Assembly (NCBI RefSeq): GCF_034274695.1
Contig: NZ_CP128362.1
Span: 6,822,501-6,886,500 of the forward strand
Length of the DNA stretch: 64,000 bases
Direction of reading: 5' to 3'
DNA from: Chitinophaga sp. LS1
Lineage (GTDB): Bacteria; Bacteroidota; Bacteroidia; Chitinophagales; Chitinophagaceae
How positions within the stretch are numbered: the stretch's first letter is position 1; each line of letters starts with the position of its first letter. The translations under genes and the position numbers were made by a program. The notes beneath the pieces were generated by a model. The model saw only the letters and a list, made by a program, of their open reading frames with translations. It ran no database searches and was not told the DNA's origin. Below are positions 50,401 to 59,800 of this stretch, piece after piece.

Positions 50401-53400
50401 CTGGCTTGCGCCGTACGTATAAAACCGGTTCTGATCAATGGCCCCTTACCCAAATCAAAAGGCATTTGTGCCTGTTCAATGAGGAATGCTTCTATGTCGC
50501 CCGCCGAAGCATGACGCATGTCGCGGTAATTTTCCGATACAATAGCCGGTTGTATCACCTGCCGAAGCTCTCCTTCTGCATTCTCCCTGAATATAGTCCG
50601 CAATACCTCATGCCTGTTAATAACAAGCTCAATGGCTTTGCCTAATCTTTCGATATCATAAGCAGCATCCAATTCTATTTGCCCTGGCATATGATAAGCT
50701 GGTCCTGCTTTTTCCTGCTGGCATATGAGCCACAACCTTCTTTGGCCATCACTCACCGGGTAATCAGCAGCCAGGGGGACCTGCGAAATGAATTCATTAT
50801 CAATACCTGCTTTTTCTCTTATCAGCTGAGACTGTTGCCTGATCGTCGTATTCCTGAAAAGTTCCTGTACCTGCAGCTTTACCCCTAAGGTGCGGTAACA
50901 GAGATTCCCTACCTGCATGAGCAATAAACTATGCCCTCCCGCATGGAAGAAATCTGTTGTAATGCTGAGGGGTTTCTCCTTCTTCAACACTTCCTGCCAG
51001 ATCTGGCTGAGCTTAAACTCTGTTTCATTGCCAGGAGCAACATATTCCTGTGAATTGTCACTTTCCAGGAACAAGGAAACCGGCAGGGATTTACGATCTA
51101 TTTTACCACTCGCAGTCACCGGTATACTTTCTACCTGTACGATACCCGCAGGTAACATATATTCAGGCAATAAACCGGACAACTCCTCACGTAATGATCC
51201 TGCATCTACTGTTATCTTACTCACTACGAACCCTATCAACAACTGTTCTCCATCATTATCCTGATGGACGCTTACAGCGGCCGCCATCACGCCTGCCAGT
51301 TGCGACAATGCATATTCTACCTCTTCCAGTTCAATCCTGAATCCCCGTATTTTCACCTGGTTATCTATCCTTCCCAGGTATTCAATATTTCCATCCGGCA
51401 GCCACCTGGCCAGGTCTCCGGTTCTGTACAACCGGGCATCAGGCACTTCACTGAATGGATCCCTGATAAACCGCGCGGCTGTCTGCTCCGGGTTGTTCTG
51501 GTAACCTCTCGCCAGCTGTACCCCACCTATACATAGTTCACCGGCCACACCTACAGGCAACAATTGCCGGGCTTCATCCAGGATATATAAAGTATTGTTG
51601 GCAATTGGCTTTCCAATAGGAATCACCTTATCACCCTGCTTTGTATCATAATAACTCACTTCTATAGCTGCCTCCGTAGGACCATACAGGTTAGAGACAG
51701 GTATTTGCATCCGTTCATACCAACTGTCTGCTACATGTGGTAATAAGGCTTCCCCACTACAGAATACCCTCCGCAATGAAGATATGGCGGCTATTCCTGC
51801 AGGGGTTGATAACTGTACAGCAATAAACCGCTGCAACATGCCAGGTACAAAATGCACCATGGTAATTCTATGTTGCTTTATGAGGGCTGCTATTTTCTCC
51901 GGCAGGTAAACCGCTTCCTCATCACACAATACCATCCGGCAACCAAAACACAAAGGCGTAAAAATCTCCCCAACTGAAACATCAAATGTGAACGAGGTCT
52001 TTTGCAACATTATATCCTGGCTATTCAGGCCATATTGTTGCCATACCTGTTCTAACCGGTTGATCACACTCCCCTGTTCTACCATGCACCCCTTTGGGTT
52101 ACCTGTTGAACCCGACGTATAAATCACATATGCCAACTGATCGGGTGTGCTGTTCACCATGGGGAACTTTTCCGAAAACTGGTCCTTCAGTACGCTGAAT
52201 TCACTGATCAGCTGCTCGTCAATAATCAGCTGGGCCTGGCTATTTGCGATGATATAATCTTTTCGTTGTTGTGGGTAATTCGGGTCAAGCGGCACATAGG
52301 CACAACTATTCTTCAACACAGCCAGCAATGAAATGATCAGCCACTCACTGCGTAACAATGAAACACAAATCAGGTCACCTGGCTGCAACGTATGCCGGCT
52401 GGCCAGGTAGGATGCTAACCGCGAAGAAAGCCTGTCCAGCTCTATAAAAGAAAAAGTCTTATCCTGGAATTGCAAGGCAATATGCCCCGGCTGCAGGTTG
52501 ACCTGTTCGTGAAACAGGGAGATCAGGGTCTTTTCTGTCAACGCTGCCGGCTTCTTATTGAAGACATGTAACAACGTCTCTTTTTCGGCCTGACTCAAAT
52601 AATCCAATCCCTTCAGGGGCGAATGAGTATCTGTAGTAGCGGCCTGTAACAACTGTATATAATGATTACCCAACCGCTCCACGAAATCCGCAGTATAGAT
52701 ATCTGTATTAAATTCTACACACAATTGCAGCGCATCATCACTGGCCGTAAATGAGAAGGAAAGGTCAAACTGGCTGGTGTTACGAAGATCCCGCTGCACC
52801 AATGTAAAATTATTTTCTATCTCCCCGCCCCTGGCACCTCCACCTTCGTTATAAACAACCAATACATCAAATATCGCGGCATGACTGGTATCCTGCCGGA
52901 TGTGGAGCTTTTCAACCAGGTAACTAAAAGGTAGCTGCTGGTTAGCCATCATCTCATCGAGTAACTGTTGCTGATGGGTGATCGCTGTTACAAAATCTTT
53001 ATCACCAGCCACTCTTGTCCGCATCGGCAACGTATTTACAAACATACCTATCACCGACTGCAATGCGATGTGTTCACGCCCTGTCAGCACCACACCCGTC
53101 AACAGATCGGCTGATCCGGTATACCTGTAGAACAAGGTATTCAGCCCTGCCAGTAAGCCCGAGAACAGGGAAGCCCTGTTTACCTTACATACACTGGTCA
53201 AAGCATTCCTTATGGCTGTATCAACAGAAAAATATAAACGGTTTCCATGATTCGTTCTGATGGCAGGGCGAGGACCAGGGCTCAGCTGCAATACAGGTAG
53301 TGTACCTTCCAGCTGACTTTTCCAGTATCCAAGTTGTTTTTCCCAGGCTTTACTATGCATCGCCTGTTGCTCCCATACCGCAAAATCCTTGTAAGTATTG

Positions 53401-54074
53401 ACAAGCGGTTGTAAACCAGGTGAAACACCCCTGCTTCGCTGCTCATACAGGGCAAATAATTCCTGCTGGAATATGCCCCCGGAAAATCCGTCAAAAACAA
53501 TATGATGAATCGTCAATAACAGCACATCCTTTACGATCAACGCCCTGATCAAAGGAGGATTCGACAGGTCGAACACCCGCATCCCTTCTTCCGCGATGAT
53601 AGCATCGATATTATCCGCCTGTTCTCTTATTTCAACTTCAAAAGGCACAGCACAAATACGTTGTCTGATTATGCCATATTCATCTTCAAAAAAAGCAGTC
53701 CGCAACGCTTCATGTCGTGCTACAAGCTCCTTCAGCACATCGGTTAAAATACTCCGTACTACCTTCGGGGAAAGACGAATCACCAATGGAATATTATATG
53801 CCCTGGAACCATTCGGATGCTGGCTCAATAACCATATGCCCCGTTGTGCAAATGAAACAGGATAATAATCCGCTATGTCAGCTACAGGAAATTTATCCTG
53901 GGTTTCTTTCCTGGCAATAAGCAACTCCAGTAAGCTGCTTTTATGTTCCCTGATCTCTGCGATCAATGCAGGGGTGAGCACCCCCTGGCTCGCTTTTACC
54001 TTCAATTCTTCCCCCTCCAGGTGTAATTCTATCCCCAGTTGTCTCAACTTACCCAATAACAATAAAACGTCCAT
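44493..54074 (-). CDS. NRPS-B: TubC_N-(C-A-PCP)x3
   Basis: The product is 3193 residues and starts 4 bp after the small membrane protein gene. Approximate order: docking domain 1-55; C1 with HHIVFDG ~190; A1 (YTSGSTG ~653, LYGPTEAA ~796); PCP ~1048 with core HAGGHSL; C2 (HHIIFDG ~1236); A2 (~1709, NIYGSTE ~1851); PCP ~2099; C3 (HHIIGDG ~2284); A3 (~2754); PCP ~3129. Pocket codes by eye: A1 D-V-G-H-F-S-L-I-E-K, a serine-type frame with Trp239 replaced by Gly and Asp331 by Glu, substrate uncertain; A2 V-D-W-V-T-S-I-A-D-K (beta-alanine-like); A3 D-L-T-K-V-G-H-V-G-K (Asp). The A3-PCP3 segment is the second copy of the 1.7-kb repeat shared with NRPS-D. It follows NRPS-A and passes to NRPS-C. Confidence 0.94.
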   Translation of the reverse strand: MDVLLLLGKLRQLGIELHLEGEELKVKASQGVLTPALIAEIREHKSSLLELLIARKETQDKFPVADIADYYPVSFAQRGIWLLSQHPNGSRAYNIPLVIRLSPKVVRSILTDVLKELVARHEALRTAFFEDEYGIIRQRICAVPFEVEIREQADNIDAIIAEEGMRVFDLSNPPLIRALIVKDVLLLTIHHIVFDGFSGGIFQQELFALYEQRSRGVSPGLQPLVNTYKDFAVWEQQAMHSKAWEKQLGYWKSQLEGTLPVLQLSPGPRPAIRTNHGNRLYFSVDTAIRNALTSVCKVNRASLFSGLLAGLNTLFYRYTGSADLLTGVVLTGREHIALQSVIGMFVNTLPMRTRVAGDKDFVTAITHQQQLLDEMMANQQLPFSYLVEKLHIRQDTSHAAIFDVLVVYNEGGGARGGEIENNFTLVQRDLRNTSQFDLSFSFTASDDALQLCVEFNTDIYTADFVERLGNHYIQLLQAATTDTHSPLKGLDYLSQAEKETLLHVFNKKPAALTEKTLISLFHEQVNLQPGHIALQFQDKTFSFIELDRLSSRLASYLASRHTLQPGDLICVSLLRSEWLIISLLAVLKNSCAYVPLDPNYPQQRKDYIIANSQAQLIIDEQLISEFSVLKDQFSEKFPMVNSTPDQLAYVIYTSGSTGNPKGCMVEQGSVINRLEQVWQQYGLNSQDIMLQKTSFTFDVSVGEIFTPLCFGCRMVLCDEEAVYLPEKIAALIKQHRITMVHFVPGMLQRFIAVQLSTPAGIAAISSLRRVFCSGEALLPHVADSWYERMQIPVSNLYGPTEAAIEVSYYDTKQGDKVIPIGKPIANNTLYILDEARQLLPVGVAGELCIGGVQLARGYQNNPEQTAARFIRDPFSEVPDARLYRTGDLARWLPDGNIEYLGRIDNQVKIRGFRIELEEVEYALSQLAGVMAAAVSVHQDNDGEQLLIGFVVSKITVDAGSLREELSGLLPEYMLPAGIVQVESIPVTASGKIDRKSLPVSLFLESDNSQEYVAPGNETEFKLSQIWQEVLKKEKPLSITTDFFHAGGHSLLLMQVGNLCYRTLGVKLQVQELFRNTTIRQQSQLIREKAGIDNEFISQVPLAADYPVSDGQRRLWLICQQEKAGPAYHMPGQIELDAAYDIERLGKAIELVINRHEVLRTIFRENAEGELRQVIQPAIVSENYRDMRHASAGDIEAFLIEQAQMPFDLGKGPLIRTGFIRTAQARHLLWFNLHHIIFDGVSMELLKKEILYIYDQLAANAHYTPTALSLQYKDYAYWQQEQLHTGKLHPHRDYWLQQLAAPIPVISLPIAGSRPSFFTFEGAALSMTIRKDLVSALKQVCREEHSTLFMGLMSVLNALIFKYTREEDIIIGTPVSGRLHPALQQQIGFYVNTIALRTHIGGADSFRTLLGKVREAAINGYEHQDHPFDRLLEELELTRDVSRSPLFDIMLILHNEQEINNLSEYEVPAEGMINFEGSCYVKFDLNFDMSEVGDQLYVRLSYNRDIHTREAITRFLEHFQGLLQALVSAPDVVLDATVYLSPKEENQLLEDYNHTTTTAPKDRLIHLFNRQVHNGNIALYDHGKAITYETLSGKSDWMAQWIYERGVRPGRCVLVCMERSVELIISLLGILKTGATYIPVDTGNADERIGYIIENAAPLLILTDDPERLSVISAIPVYSPAAILHTAPTEINYQQAILPADDAISCIIYTSGSTGYPKGVQIRETSIVNRLFWMWQQYPFAEGERNAWKTAIGFVDHIWEIFGPLLQGIPAVLFTKEEMLDETFIDQLSAERISRIVLVPSLLVNIMAIAGQKGGDSLPYLQYCTCSGEELRTDLAKTFTSLFPGKTLLNIYGSTEVTADVTCFEINASVTWEGNSVPIGKPISNTRIYILDAARNLVPVGIPGEIYVAGAAVSNGYLGNEQLTAEKFIHDERFPGEVLFRTGDAGKWTADGQIVYCGRLDNQLKVRGHRIEPVEIERILFMQAGIEQAVVTVKEGMLVAYITGNTTVSREDLRQQLALMVPAYMLPAAIVKLEKLPLTSSGKVDRQQLPVPDWAADGEHTFTAPGSEMEIAIEMIWQKVLNTTDRISIHTGFFNTGGHSLRLMQLINHYNSAFGTRPSVEDLFRHTTIAAHAVLLARSNRELYASIPVIAISPDYPVSDGQQRMWLQSHLGHSSRTYHLEGRYELYDIDRDALEGAIKKVIDRHEILRTVFRLNAAGELRQVVLPGIAFSLGYETVPAEELNEHMEVLMTKPFQLDEGPLLRAGVIGTDGESNIFWFCLHHIIGDGWSSEILAKEVMLYYDATRSGREAAIAPLRIQYKDYAAWLQKLLDSETAQVHRNYWMNELGGEIPVLRLPMAGTRPAILTDNGYCLKTLLEDQLIDPLQACCYAVNATLYMGFVAVLNALLYRYSGQGDIIIGSPVAGRSHKELEDQIGFYINTLVLRTKIRATDSFQDVLLQVRRTSLSAFSHQLYPFDRLTDDLELVRDKSRSPLFDVMLTMQNQRERVYDADDLASGAITDGGYFKVKYDLLFNIEKVNGGYRLDLRYNSDIYNKESMTGMLYHFRTILENLARDANRSLGAAQYLTPAELCELYAFGRSVAEVPVGTTFMSLFEGVVKSHPEAVAIHYGGERWSYQRLDETGNRIAEYLITQGVVNGSKVLLCMPSSGYAIASLLGILKSGGCYVPVDPAYPVSRIRHILSDCQTDLLITDRVVADSLPADIGRILIADELEGGGVAPSVSITGSDLLYVIYTSGSTGQPKGVQITQGNIVDYLYGLASRIPISSCRDYALVSGLFTDLGNTVVYSSLAFGGCLHLFSKEELSSPDVLIQSIKEIDCVKITPSHWKALSAGRELLLPKRLLVFGGEALPASIPAQIRGCEVVNHYGPTETTVGKLLHVCTPNESEGIVPVGRPFGNTQVYILDSNGQPCGIGIPGELYIGGDGVSIGYVHNAPQTASRFVKNGLHAWPAVLYKTGDQASYLPDGSIRFLGRQDHQVKIRGYRVELEEILSVLNGCAGVLQSAVLVKATESGENELGCFISGTATVAEVERYLSLMLPGYMVPTHIEHLAALPLTGNGKIDRQQLLDSWGAAGPGSNYVAPRNDMEARLATLWQEVLGVSQPIGVHDSFFDLGGHSIKVIKLLSRISKEFGVTLSIQTFFKEATIEYLANEIQNIKWINAQQSQETVIPKERIKI
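44607..46316 (-). repeat. 1710-bp direct repeat, copy 2 (Asp A-PCP unit of NRPS-B)
   Basis: This is the partner of 15957-17666, in the same orientation and with the same coding frame. The match stops abruptly at CTCCGC in the C-A junction, and fades over some tens of bases at the PCP side, where the protein tails differ (QTFFKEATIEYLA here, QTIFKEATIEGLA in NRPS-D). Confidence 0.97.
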
Positions 54075-54078
54075 AAGG

Positions 54079-54426
54079 TTATCTTTTTGTCAGCTTTCTC
54101 AACAACAGGAAAAAAGAAACAGCACAAAGCAAAGCTGTAATAATATTCACTAATAAGATGCCTGCAGCCAGTCTGAATATCTCCATTCCTGCATGCCTGG
54201 CCAGTATATCCAGGCTTCCATTTACATCTGCTATAAAAAACCAGAAACAGGCGAATACCGCTAATTCTGAAAGGGTGATCAGCAAAACAGGAAAACGCTT
54301 TACCCCAGGTGTAAAGGCCAGTCCTATACCTAATAAGCTCCAGGCAATGATCATCGTCCAGGTGCCGGCAAATAAATGTGCGATAAACAATAACAGGGGT
54401 ATCAGTATATACTTCAGGTACTTCAT
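54079..54426 (-). CDS. Small hydrophobic membrane protein, unknown function
   Basis: The product is 115 residues with about four predicted membrane segments (roughly 4-20, 24-40, 46-67 and 84-108) and a basic C-terminal tail (LLRKLTKR). I do not recognise the family. It lies 12 bp after the acylase gene and 4 bp before NRPS-B, so it belongs to the operon. The first ATG that fits the packing is at 54426. A reading in another frame over the same stretch (54044-54430) lacks this clean hydrophobic pattern and overlaps NRPS-B. A role in export, immunity or membrane placement of the acylase is possible but unsupported. Confidence 0.75.
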   Translation of the reverse strand: MKYLKYILIPLLLFIAHLFAGTWTMIIAWSLLGIGLAFTPGVKRFPVLLITLSELAVFACFWFFIADVNGSLDILARHAGMEIFRLAAGILLVNIITALLCAVSFFLLLRKLTKR

Positions 54427-54438
54427 ACAATCAAAGAA

Positions 54439-56790
54439 TTAAGGGTGAGAGAATACAATGGAATCTGTAATGGCTGCCAACTGGCGGGGATCTCTTGTCA
54501 ACTGCGTATTATGCAGGCGATTCTCTTTCCATGCAGGCAACTGTTGTGCATAATTTTCATCATTTACACGGCCGGTTTGTCCGACTGCATTAATCATCCG
54601 GGAATGAATGACACCGTCTTTTATTTCTATCAGGGTACGGATCACAGGGTGTGCAGTATAGTTCACATTGATGGTGTTCTCACTTCCCCCAATCCCTGTT
54701 TGCCTCATTTCAAATCCAGGCAGTTGTGTGATCTGTGGAATAGAAAATACATATGCTCTTCCTGGAATCGGGTTGCCGGCGGCATCTCCATAACGGGCAC
54801 TGTAAATAGAATCTGCTACCGACATGAGGTGATTGAAATAATACCGGCTGACGATAGACTTTCCTTTCACTGTTACTGAATCATATTCCAGGAGGAAATG
54901 TGTGAGCTGATCATGCGTAGGGGCCTGCTTTACACACAACTGACCGGCCAGGTCTTTTCCTACTTCTCCCATCGCCCGCAGGTAGGCCCTGTAAAAAACA
55001 GCTTCACGGGTACCGGGATTTAATTCTCCATTCCAATGGAGCACACGATCCCAATTACTGCCAGGCTTGACAACTACCTTATACTTCGTCAGCATTTGCT
55101 TCAGGTCCTTCACTGACAGGTCTACAATATCCAGCTGCATCGTCCGCATATCTTCTGCATTGAGCTGTTTACCACTGCTAATCATTTGTTGAATTCTCGC
55201 TGGCCGGTACAGGTCATCATACCAGCGGGAAGAGAAATAATAGTTGTTCCCCTGTGGCTCCTGGTTGGCAGTATACAGGTATCCCTGTTCGGGGTTATAA
55301 GTCTGCGGCAGCGAGTCAAAGGAAATGTATCCCTCTACAGGAGATTTAGTACCATCCAGCAATCCACCATTATATCCGGCTGGTTTCAATGGCATTTTGC
55401 CTGCACAGATCACTCCAATATCTCCGGCCGTATCAGCAAAAACAAAGTTCTGTGCAGGATAATCATATACTTTCAGCGCTGTTCTGAAACCATTCCAGTC
55501 TGCCGCCTGCATCATTCTCCAGAATGCCAGCGGTGCGTAGGCAGACTGTTGAGGATGCCACCTCAGCGCATATTGAATACTATCTTTTTTTAACAATGGA
55601 CCAAACAATGTATTTTGAATAGTGAAATCTCTCGATGCTCCATCCTTTACATGAATGACCACTTTCTTTTTTTCCACCTGCTCCCATTTACCATCTACAA
55701 AATACTGGTCTTTGTGATGATCATCTGTCTTCAATAAATATTGCTCGGTTACATCCCAGCCACTATTAGTGATACCCCAGGCAATCTTTTCATTATGCCC
55801 GGTCAGTATAAGCGGTACACCAGGTATTGTATATCCATACGCATGCAGCCCCGGGGCATTTAATGCTACCTCGTAGAATATATTCGGCGCAGCAAGTACC
55901 AGGTGAAGGTCATTGCAAAGGAATACCTGCCCGTCAGTCGTATGCTTCCCTCCAACTACCCAGTTATTACTTCCCAAACTTCTGTTAGAAGGTGTTTCCG
56001 GGTAGTGATTGACATCGTTAGGTCCAAACAGCTTTACCAATGCAGGGGAAATATTGCTTTCTTCATGGCCTTTTGATGCTCCGGGAATAATAGCCAGCTT
56101 GTCATCCGGATGGACAGGATACAGCATACTTCTTAACGTATCCGGCAGCTTTTCAAGGATTTCTTCCCTGTTGAAATAATCATCATAATAAGTAAGATCA
56201 TGACTCAGGTACCATTGCATCAGGAAGGTATAAGACGCTTTCCAGGGACGGGGAGAAACACCCCATATCGTAAACATGGGATCCCGTTGCCGCTCATCTT
56301 CCTGCTTTAAATAATCATTTGCCCCCTTCTCATATGCCGTGAGGTATGTCGCCAGTTCAGGTGCGGTCACCCGGATACTATCCAGCATTTCCTCCGCACG
56401 CTTTTCCAGGTCAAAGATTCGCCAGTGCTTATCTGATGCAATGCCCTGTTCACCTACGATCTCCGAAAGGCGCCCCATCACCGTATAAGCCAGCAGTTCC
56501 ATCTGGAAATACCTGTCGCGGGCATGCATATAGCCCAGTGCATAACCGGTACTATTTATATCGCTACCATAAATATGGGGTATCCCCAACGTGTCAAGAT
56601 ATACTTTGGAAGCCCCTATATTGGAAGCAATACCTGCTTCGTTATCATGCAGGGAGGAAGCATTCAGAATGCCATTGCGAAAATTCGAAAGCCCCTGGAT
56701 ACTGTTGATTCCATTGAAGTGGATATTGGTATAAAACAACCATACACCTGTCAGGACGAATAAAAAAATAATTACTACAATTCGTTTCAT
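54439..56790 (-). CDS. Penicillin acylase family N-terminal-nucleophile hydrolase, membrane-anchored
   Basis: The product is 783 residues. Residues ~4-20 form a signal peptide or anchor (IVVIIFLFVLTGVWLFY), placing the enzyme in the periplasm. The family order is clear: alpha-chain start with GIPHIYG and GYMHARDRYFQME; LGSNNWVVGG with Ser274, the residue that becomes the N-terminal nucleophile after self-cleavage at Gly273-Ser274; NDLHL soon after; and late in the beta chain GSENTINVNY with the oxyanion Asn. Relatives cleave amide bonds, including acyl-homoserine lactones and the fatty acyl group of pyoverdine precursors (PvdQ). The gene is 14 bp after NRPS-A and 12 bp before the membrane protein. 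It may remove an N-acyl group from the exported peptide or protect the producer. The substrate is inferred. Confidence 0.93.
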   Translation of the reverse strand: MKRIVVIIFLFVLTGVWLFYTNIHFNGINSIQGLSNFRNGILNASSLHDNEAGIASNIGASKVYLDTLGIPHIYGSDINSTGYALGYMHARDRYFQMELLAYTVMGRLSEIVGEQGIASDKHWRIFDLEKRAEEMLDSIRVTAPELATYLTAYEKGANDYLKQEDERQRDPMFTIWGVSPRPWKASYTFLMQWYLSHDLTYYDDYFNREEILEKLPDTLRSMLYPVHPDDKLAIIPGASKGHEESNISPALVKLFGPNDVNHYPETPSNRSLGSNNWVVGGKHTTDGQVFLCNDLHLVLAAPNIFYEVALNAPGLHAYGYTIPGVPLILTGHNEKIAWGITNSGWDVTEQYLLKTDDHHKDQYFVDGKWEQVEKKKVVIHVKDGASRDFTIQNTLFGPLLKKDSIQYALRWHPQQSAYAPLAFWRMMQAADWNGFRTALKVYDYPAQNFVFADTAGDIGVICAGKMPLKPAGYNGGLLDGTKSPVEGYISFDSLPQTYNPEQGYLYTANQEPQGNNYYFSSRWYDDLYRPARIQQMISSGKQLNAEDMRTMQLDIVDLSVKDLKQMLTKYKVVVKPGSNWDRVLHWNGELNPGTREAVFYRAYLRAMGEVGKDLAGQLCVKQAPTHDQLTHFLLEYDSVTVKGKSIVSRYYFNHLMSVADSIYSARYGDAAGNPIPGRAYVFSIPQITQLPGFEMRQTGIGGSENTINVNYTAHPVIRTLIEIKDGVIHSRMINAVGQTGRVNDENYAQQLPAWKENRLHNTQLTRDPRQLAAITDSIVFSHP

Positions 56791-56804
56791 AACATTTGTT
56801 TCAG

Positions 56805-59800
56805 TTAGATGATTACTTCTTCGATTTGATCAGCAGTGGAGGAAGCGATATCCTGCTGTAGCCACACAAGACCATCAATGGCCACTGCCAGCTCTTCAAT
56901 TGTAAGCAGTCGCATCAGGTCTTTCGCCTGCAGGGGTACTTCAAACTCCTTCCGGATAGCCGTCCGGATTTTCATTAAGAGCATACTATTCCCTCCGAGG
57001 TCAAAAAAATTATCTTTTATACCGATTCTGTCAAGTGGCAATACCTGCTGGAAAATAGACACCAGCCTTTCTTCCGTACCCGTACGCGGAGGTACGTAGT
57101 TACCCGCTGTTTCCGGCAGCAGGGCCAATGGCGCAGGCAGCATCCCCCTGTCCACTTTTCCATTGTGGGTAAGCGGCATTTGTTCCAGTAAAATAAAATG
57201 AGCAGGTACCATATATTCCGGCAACCGGGCACTTAACAGGTTCTTAATTTCAGTAGTGGTATATGGGTTAACACTGACGATATAAGCTACCAGGTATTGA
57301 GGGCCATTCTCCATTTGTGCGGGTACGACAATCGCATCCTGTATGCCTGTGATCTGCAGCAATACATGCGCAATTTCTCCCGGCTCTACCCTGTATCCCC
57401 TTATCTTTACCTGCTGGTCTATCCTGCCCATAAACTCAATGTTTCCATCTTCCAGCCAGCGGGCCAGGTCTCCTGTACGATAGATCCGCTCTCCTGGATG
57501 AAAAGGATCAGCAATGAACTTTTCCGCAGTGAGATCAGGAAGGTTGAGGTACCCCCGTGCAAGCCCCGGGCCTGTTACAAATAATTCACCCGCTATACCT
57601 ACCGGGCAAGGCTGCATATGCCTGTCCAGGATATAACAACGGCTATTGGCTACAGGCTTCCCGATTGGAGGCAGCTCTGTTTTTTCATCCCGTTGTACAG
57701 CATAATAAGTGGAGAAAACAGTATTTTCTGTAGGCCCGTACATGTTCATCAGCTGGTAGGGTAAACTGTTATTCCTGTTCAGCTTCAGCTGATCCCCCCC
57801 TGCAAGAAGGTATTGTAACGAGCTGTTTTTATAAGTGTCATTTTGCGTAAATACAGGCGCCATCCCTGTAGTAATAAAACAATGGGTAATACAGGCTGAC
57901 TGGAAATAATCCGCCAGCTTTTCTTCCTCAAAACGGATATCATCTCCTATGATTACTAACGTAGCCCCATTGAGTAGCCCTGTATAAATTTCCCAGACGA
58001 TGCCATCAAAGCTCGCTGATGCCATCACACTAAAACGACTGGATGGCTGAATAGCATAGCGGCGTCCATCTGCCTTACTCAGGCTTACAATTCCTTTATG
58101 CTCCACCATCACACCTTTTGGACGGCCTGTAGAACCCGACGTATAGATGATATATGCCAGGGCATCGGCAGGAACGGTAACAGCAGGTTCGCTCAGGGGA
58201 AGATGAGACAAAGAGTCTATGTAGCAGGTAGGATAGCCGGCTGCCAGCTCAGCCACATCACTGGTACCCAGTAAGAGTTTCACATCCGTGTCTTCCAGCA
58301 TAAACCGGATCCTTTCTGCCGGGTATTTCAGATCAACAGGTACATAGGCAGCGCCGGCCCTGAGCACACCAATTATACTGACGATCATCTCCAAAGACCT
58401 TCCCATACATATCCCCACCCTGTCTTCCGGTGTGATGCCCTGTGAAAGGAGATAATTTGCCAGTTGATTGCCCCGCTCAAATAATTCCCTGTAAGTAATA
58501 CGCCGCTCTCCATCTATAACTGCCGTATGATCCGGGGTAAGCAATACCTGGTCCCTGAATGCATCACAAATAGAATGATGAGCAGCATACTCTGTATGTG
58601 TATCGTTAAATGCGCCCAGTAATTGCGCCCGCTCTGCCTCATCCAGGTATGAGATCCTGTCAATCACCTGTGCCGGGTCAACTATAATAGCTTCCATTAA
58701 CAGCCTGTAATGCAGTAGTAATCTGCGGGCCATGTCATGGCTATAGATATCTGTATTGAATTCAAGTGTAAGGTCAATTCCATCTTCCCTTTCGGTAAAC
58801 TGAAAGGTATGGTCAAATTTGGCTGTGCAGGCACCATTATCCACTACTCCATTTCCTGCCACCGTAGCTCCCTGCCATCCAGGTTGTTCCCTGCGATGCT
58901 GCAATACCATCATAATATCAAAAAGAGCATGCCGGCTATTATCCCTCCGTAAAGACAACTCCTCCACCAACCTGTCAAAAGGATAAGACTGGTAAGCAAA
59001 TGCCTCTAATGTATTTTCCCGTATGCGTTTCAGCAGGGAAGTAAAACTATCATTCTCCAATATTCTGTTCCGCAACGCCAGTGTATTGACATAAAAACCT
59101 ATCTGCGGTTCCAGGTCAGGATGTTGTCTGCCTGCCACTGCCGTACCTGTTATAATATCCTGCTGACCAGTGTAACGGTTTAATAACGCATTCAACGTAG
59201 TCAACAGCCCCATAAACAGGGTGGAGTCATATTGCTGGCAAAGGGCAGAAAAACTGTCCACTAATTGCCTGGATAGCTGAATAGAAAATGAATGCCCGTT
59301 GTACGTCCTGAGCTGAGGTCTGATCCGCATAACCGGCAATTCGATTACGGGTACTTCATCATTGAACAATTGCAGCCAGTAATTTCGTGCAGCAGCCAGC
59401 TCTCTGCCATTATACTGCATTTGCCAGACCGCATAATCCTTATACTGAATCCGCAAAGCAGGTAAGGCTGGTGTCATACCTTTCCGGAAAGCATCATAAT
59501 AAGTAAAGATCTCATCCCGGAATATATCCATGGACCATCCATCACTGATGATATGGTGCATGTTAAACCAGCAGATACAACCACCGGAAGCCGGGTATAC
59601 AAGCCCTGCTCTCAGTAATGGTCCTGTACTCAGATCGAACAGCTGGTTCCAGCATGCATGTATGTGTGCATACGCTACCTCCTTAGTTGGGGTGGTTGTT
59701 ATCTCTAATCTGAATGGAATACTTTCTGCAGGCAAAATTACCTGGCGCAGTTCACCAATACCATTCTCCCTGAATACAGTTCTCAATGCCTCGTGCCTGA

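Noticed and set aside
54044..54430. 128-residue reading in a different minus-strand frame over the small membrane protein
   Set aside because: It overlaps the start of NRPS-B and lacks a coherent hydrophobic pattern. The 54079-54426 frame is a clean membrane protein with operon-like spacing.
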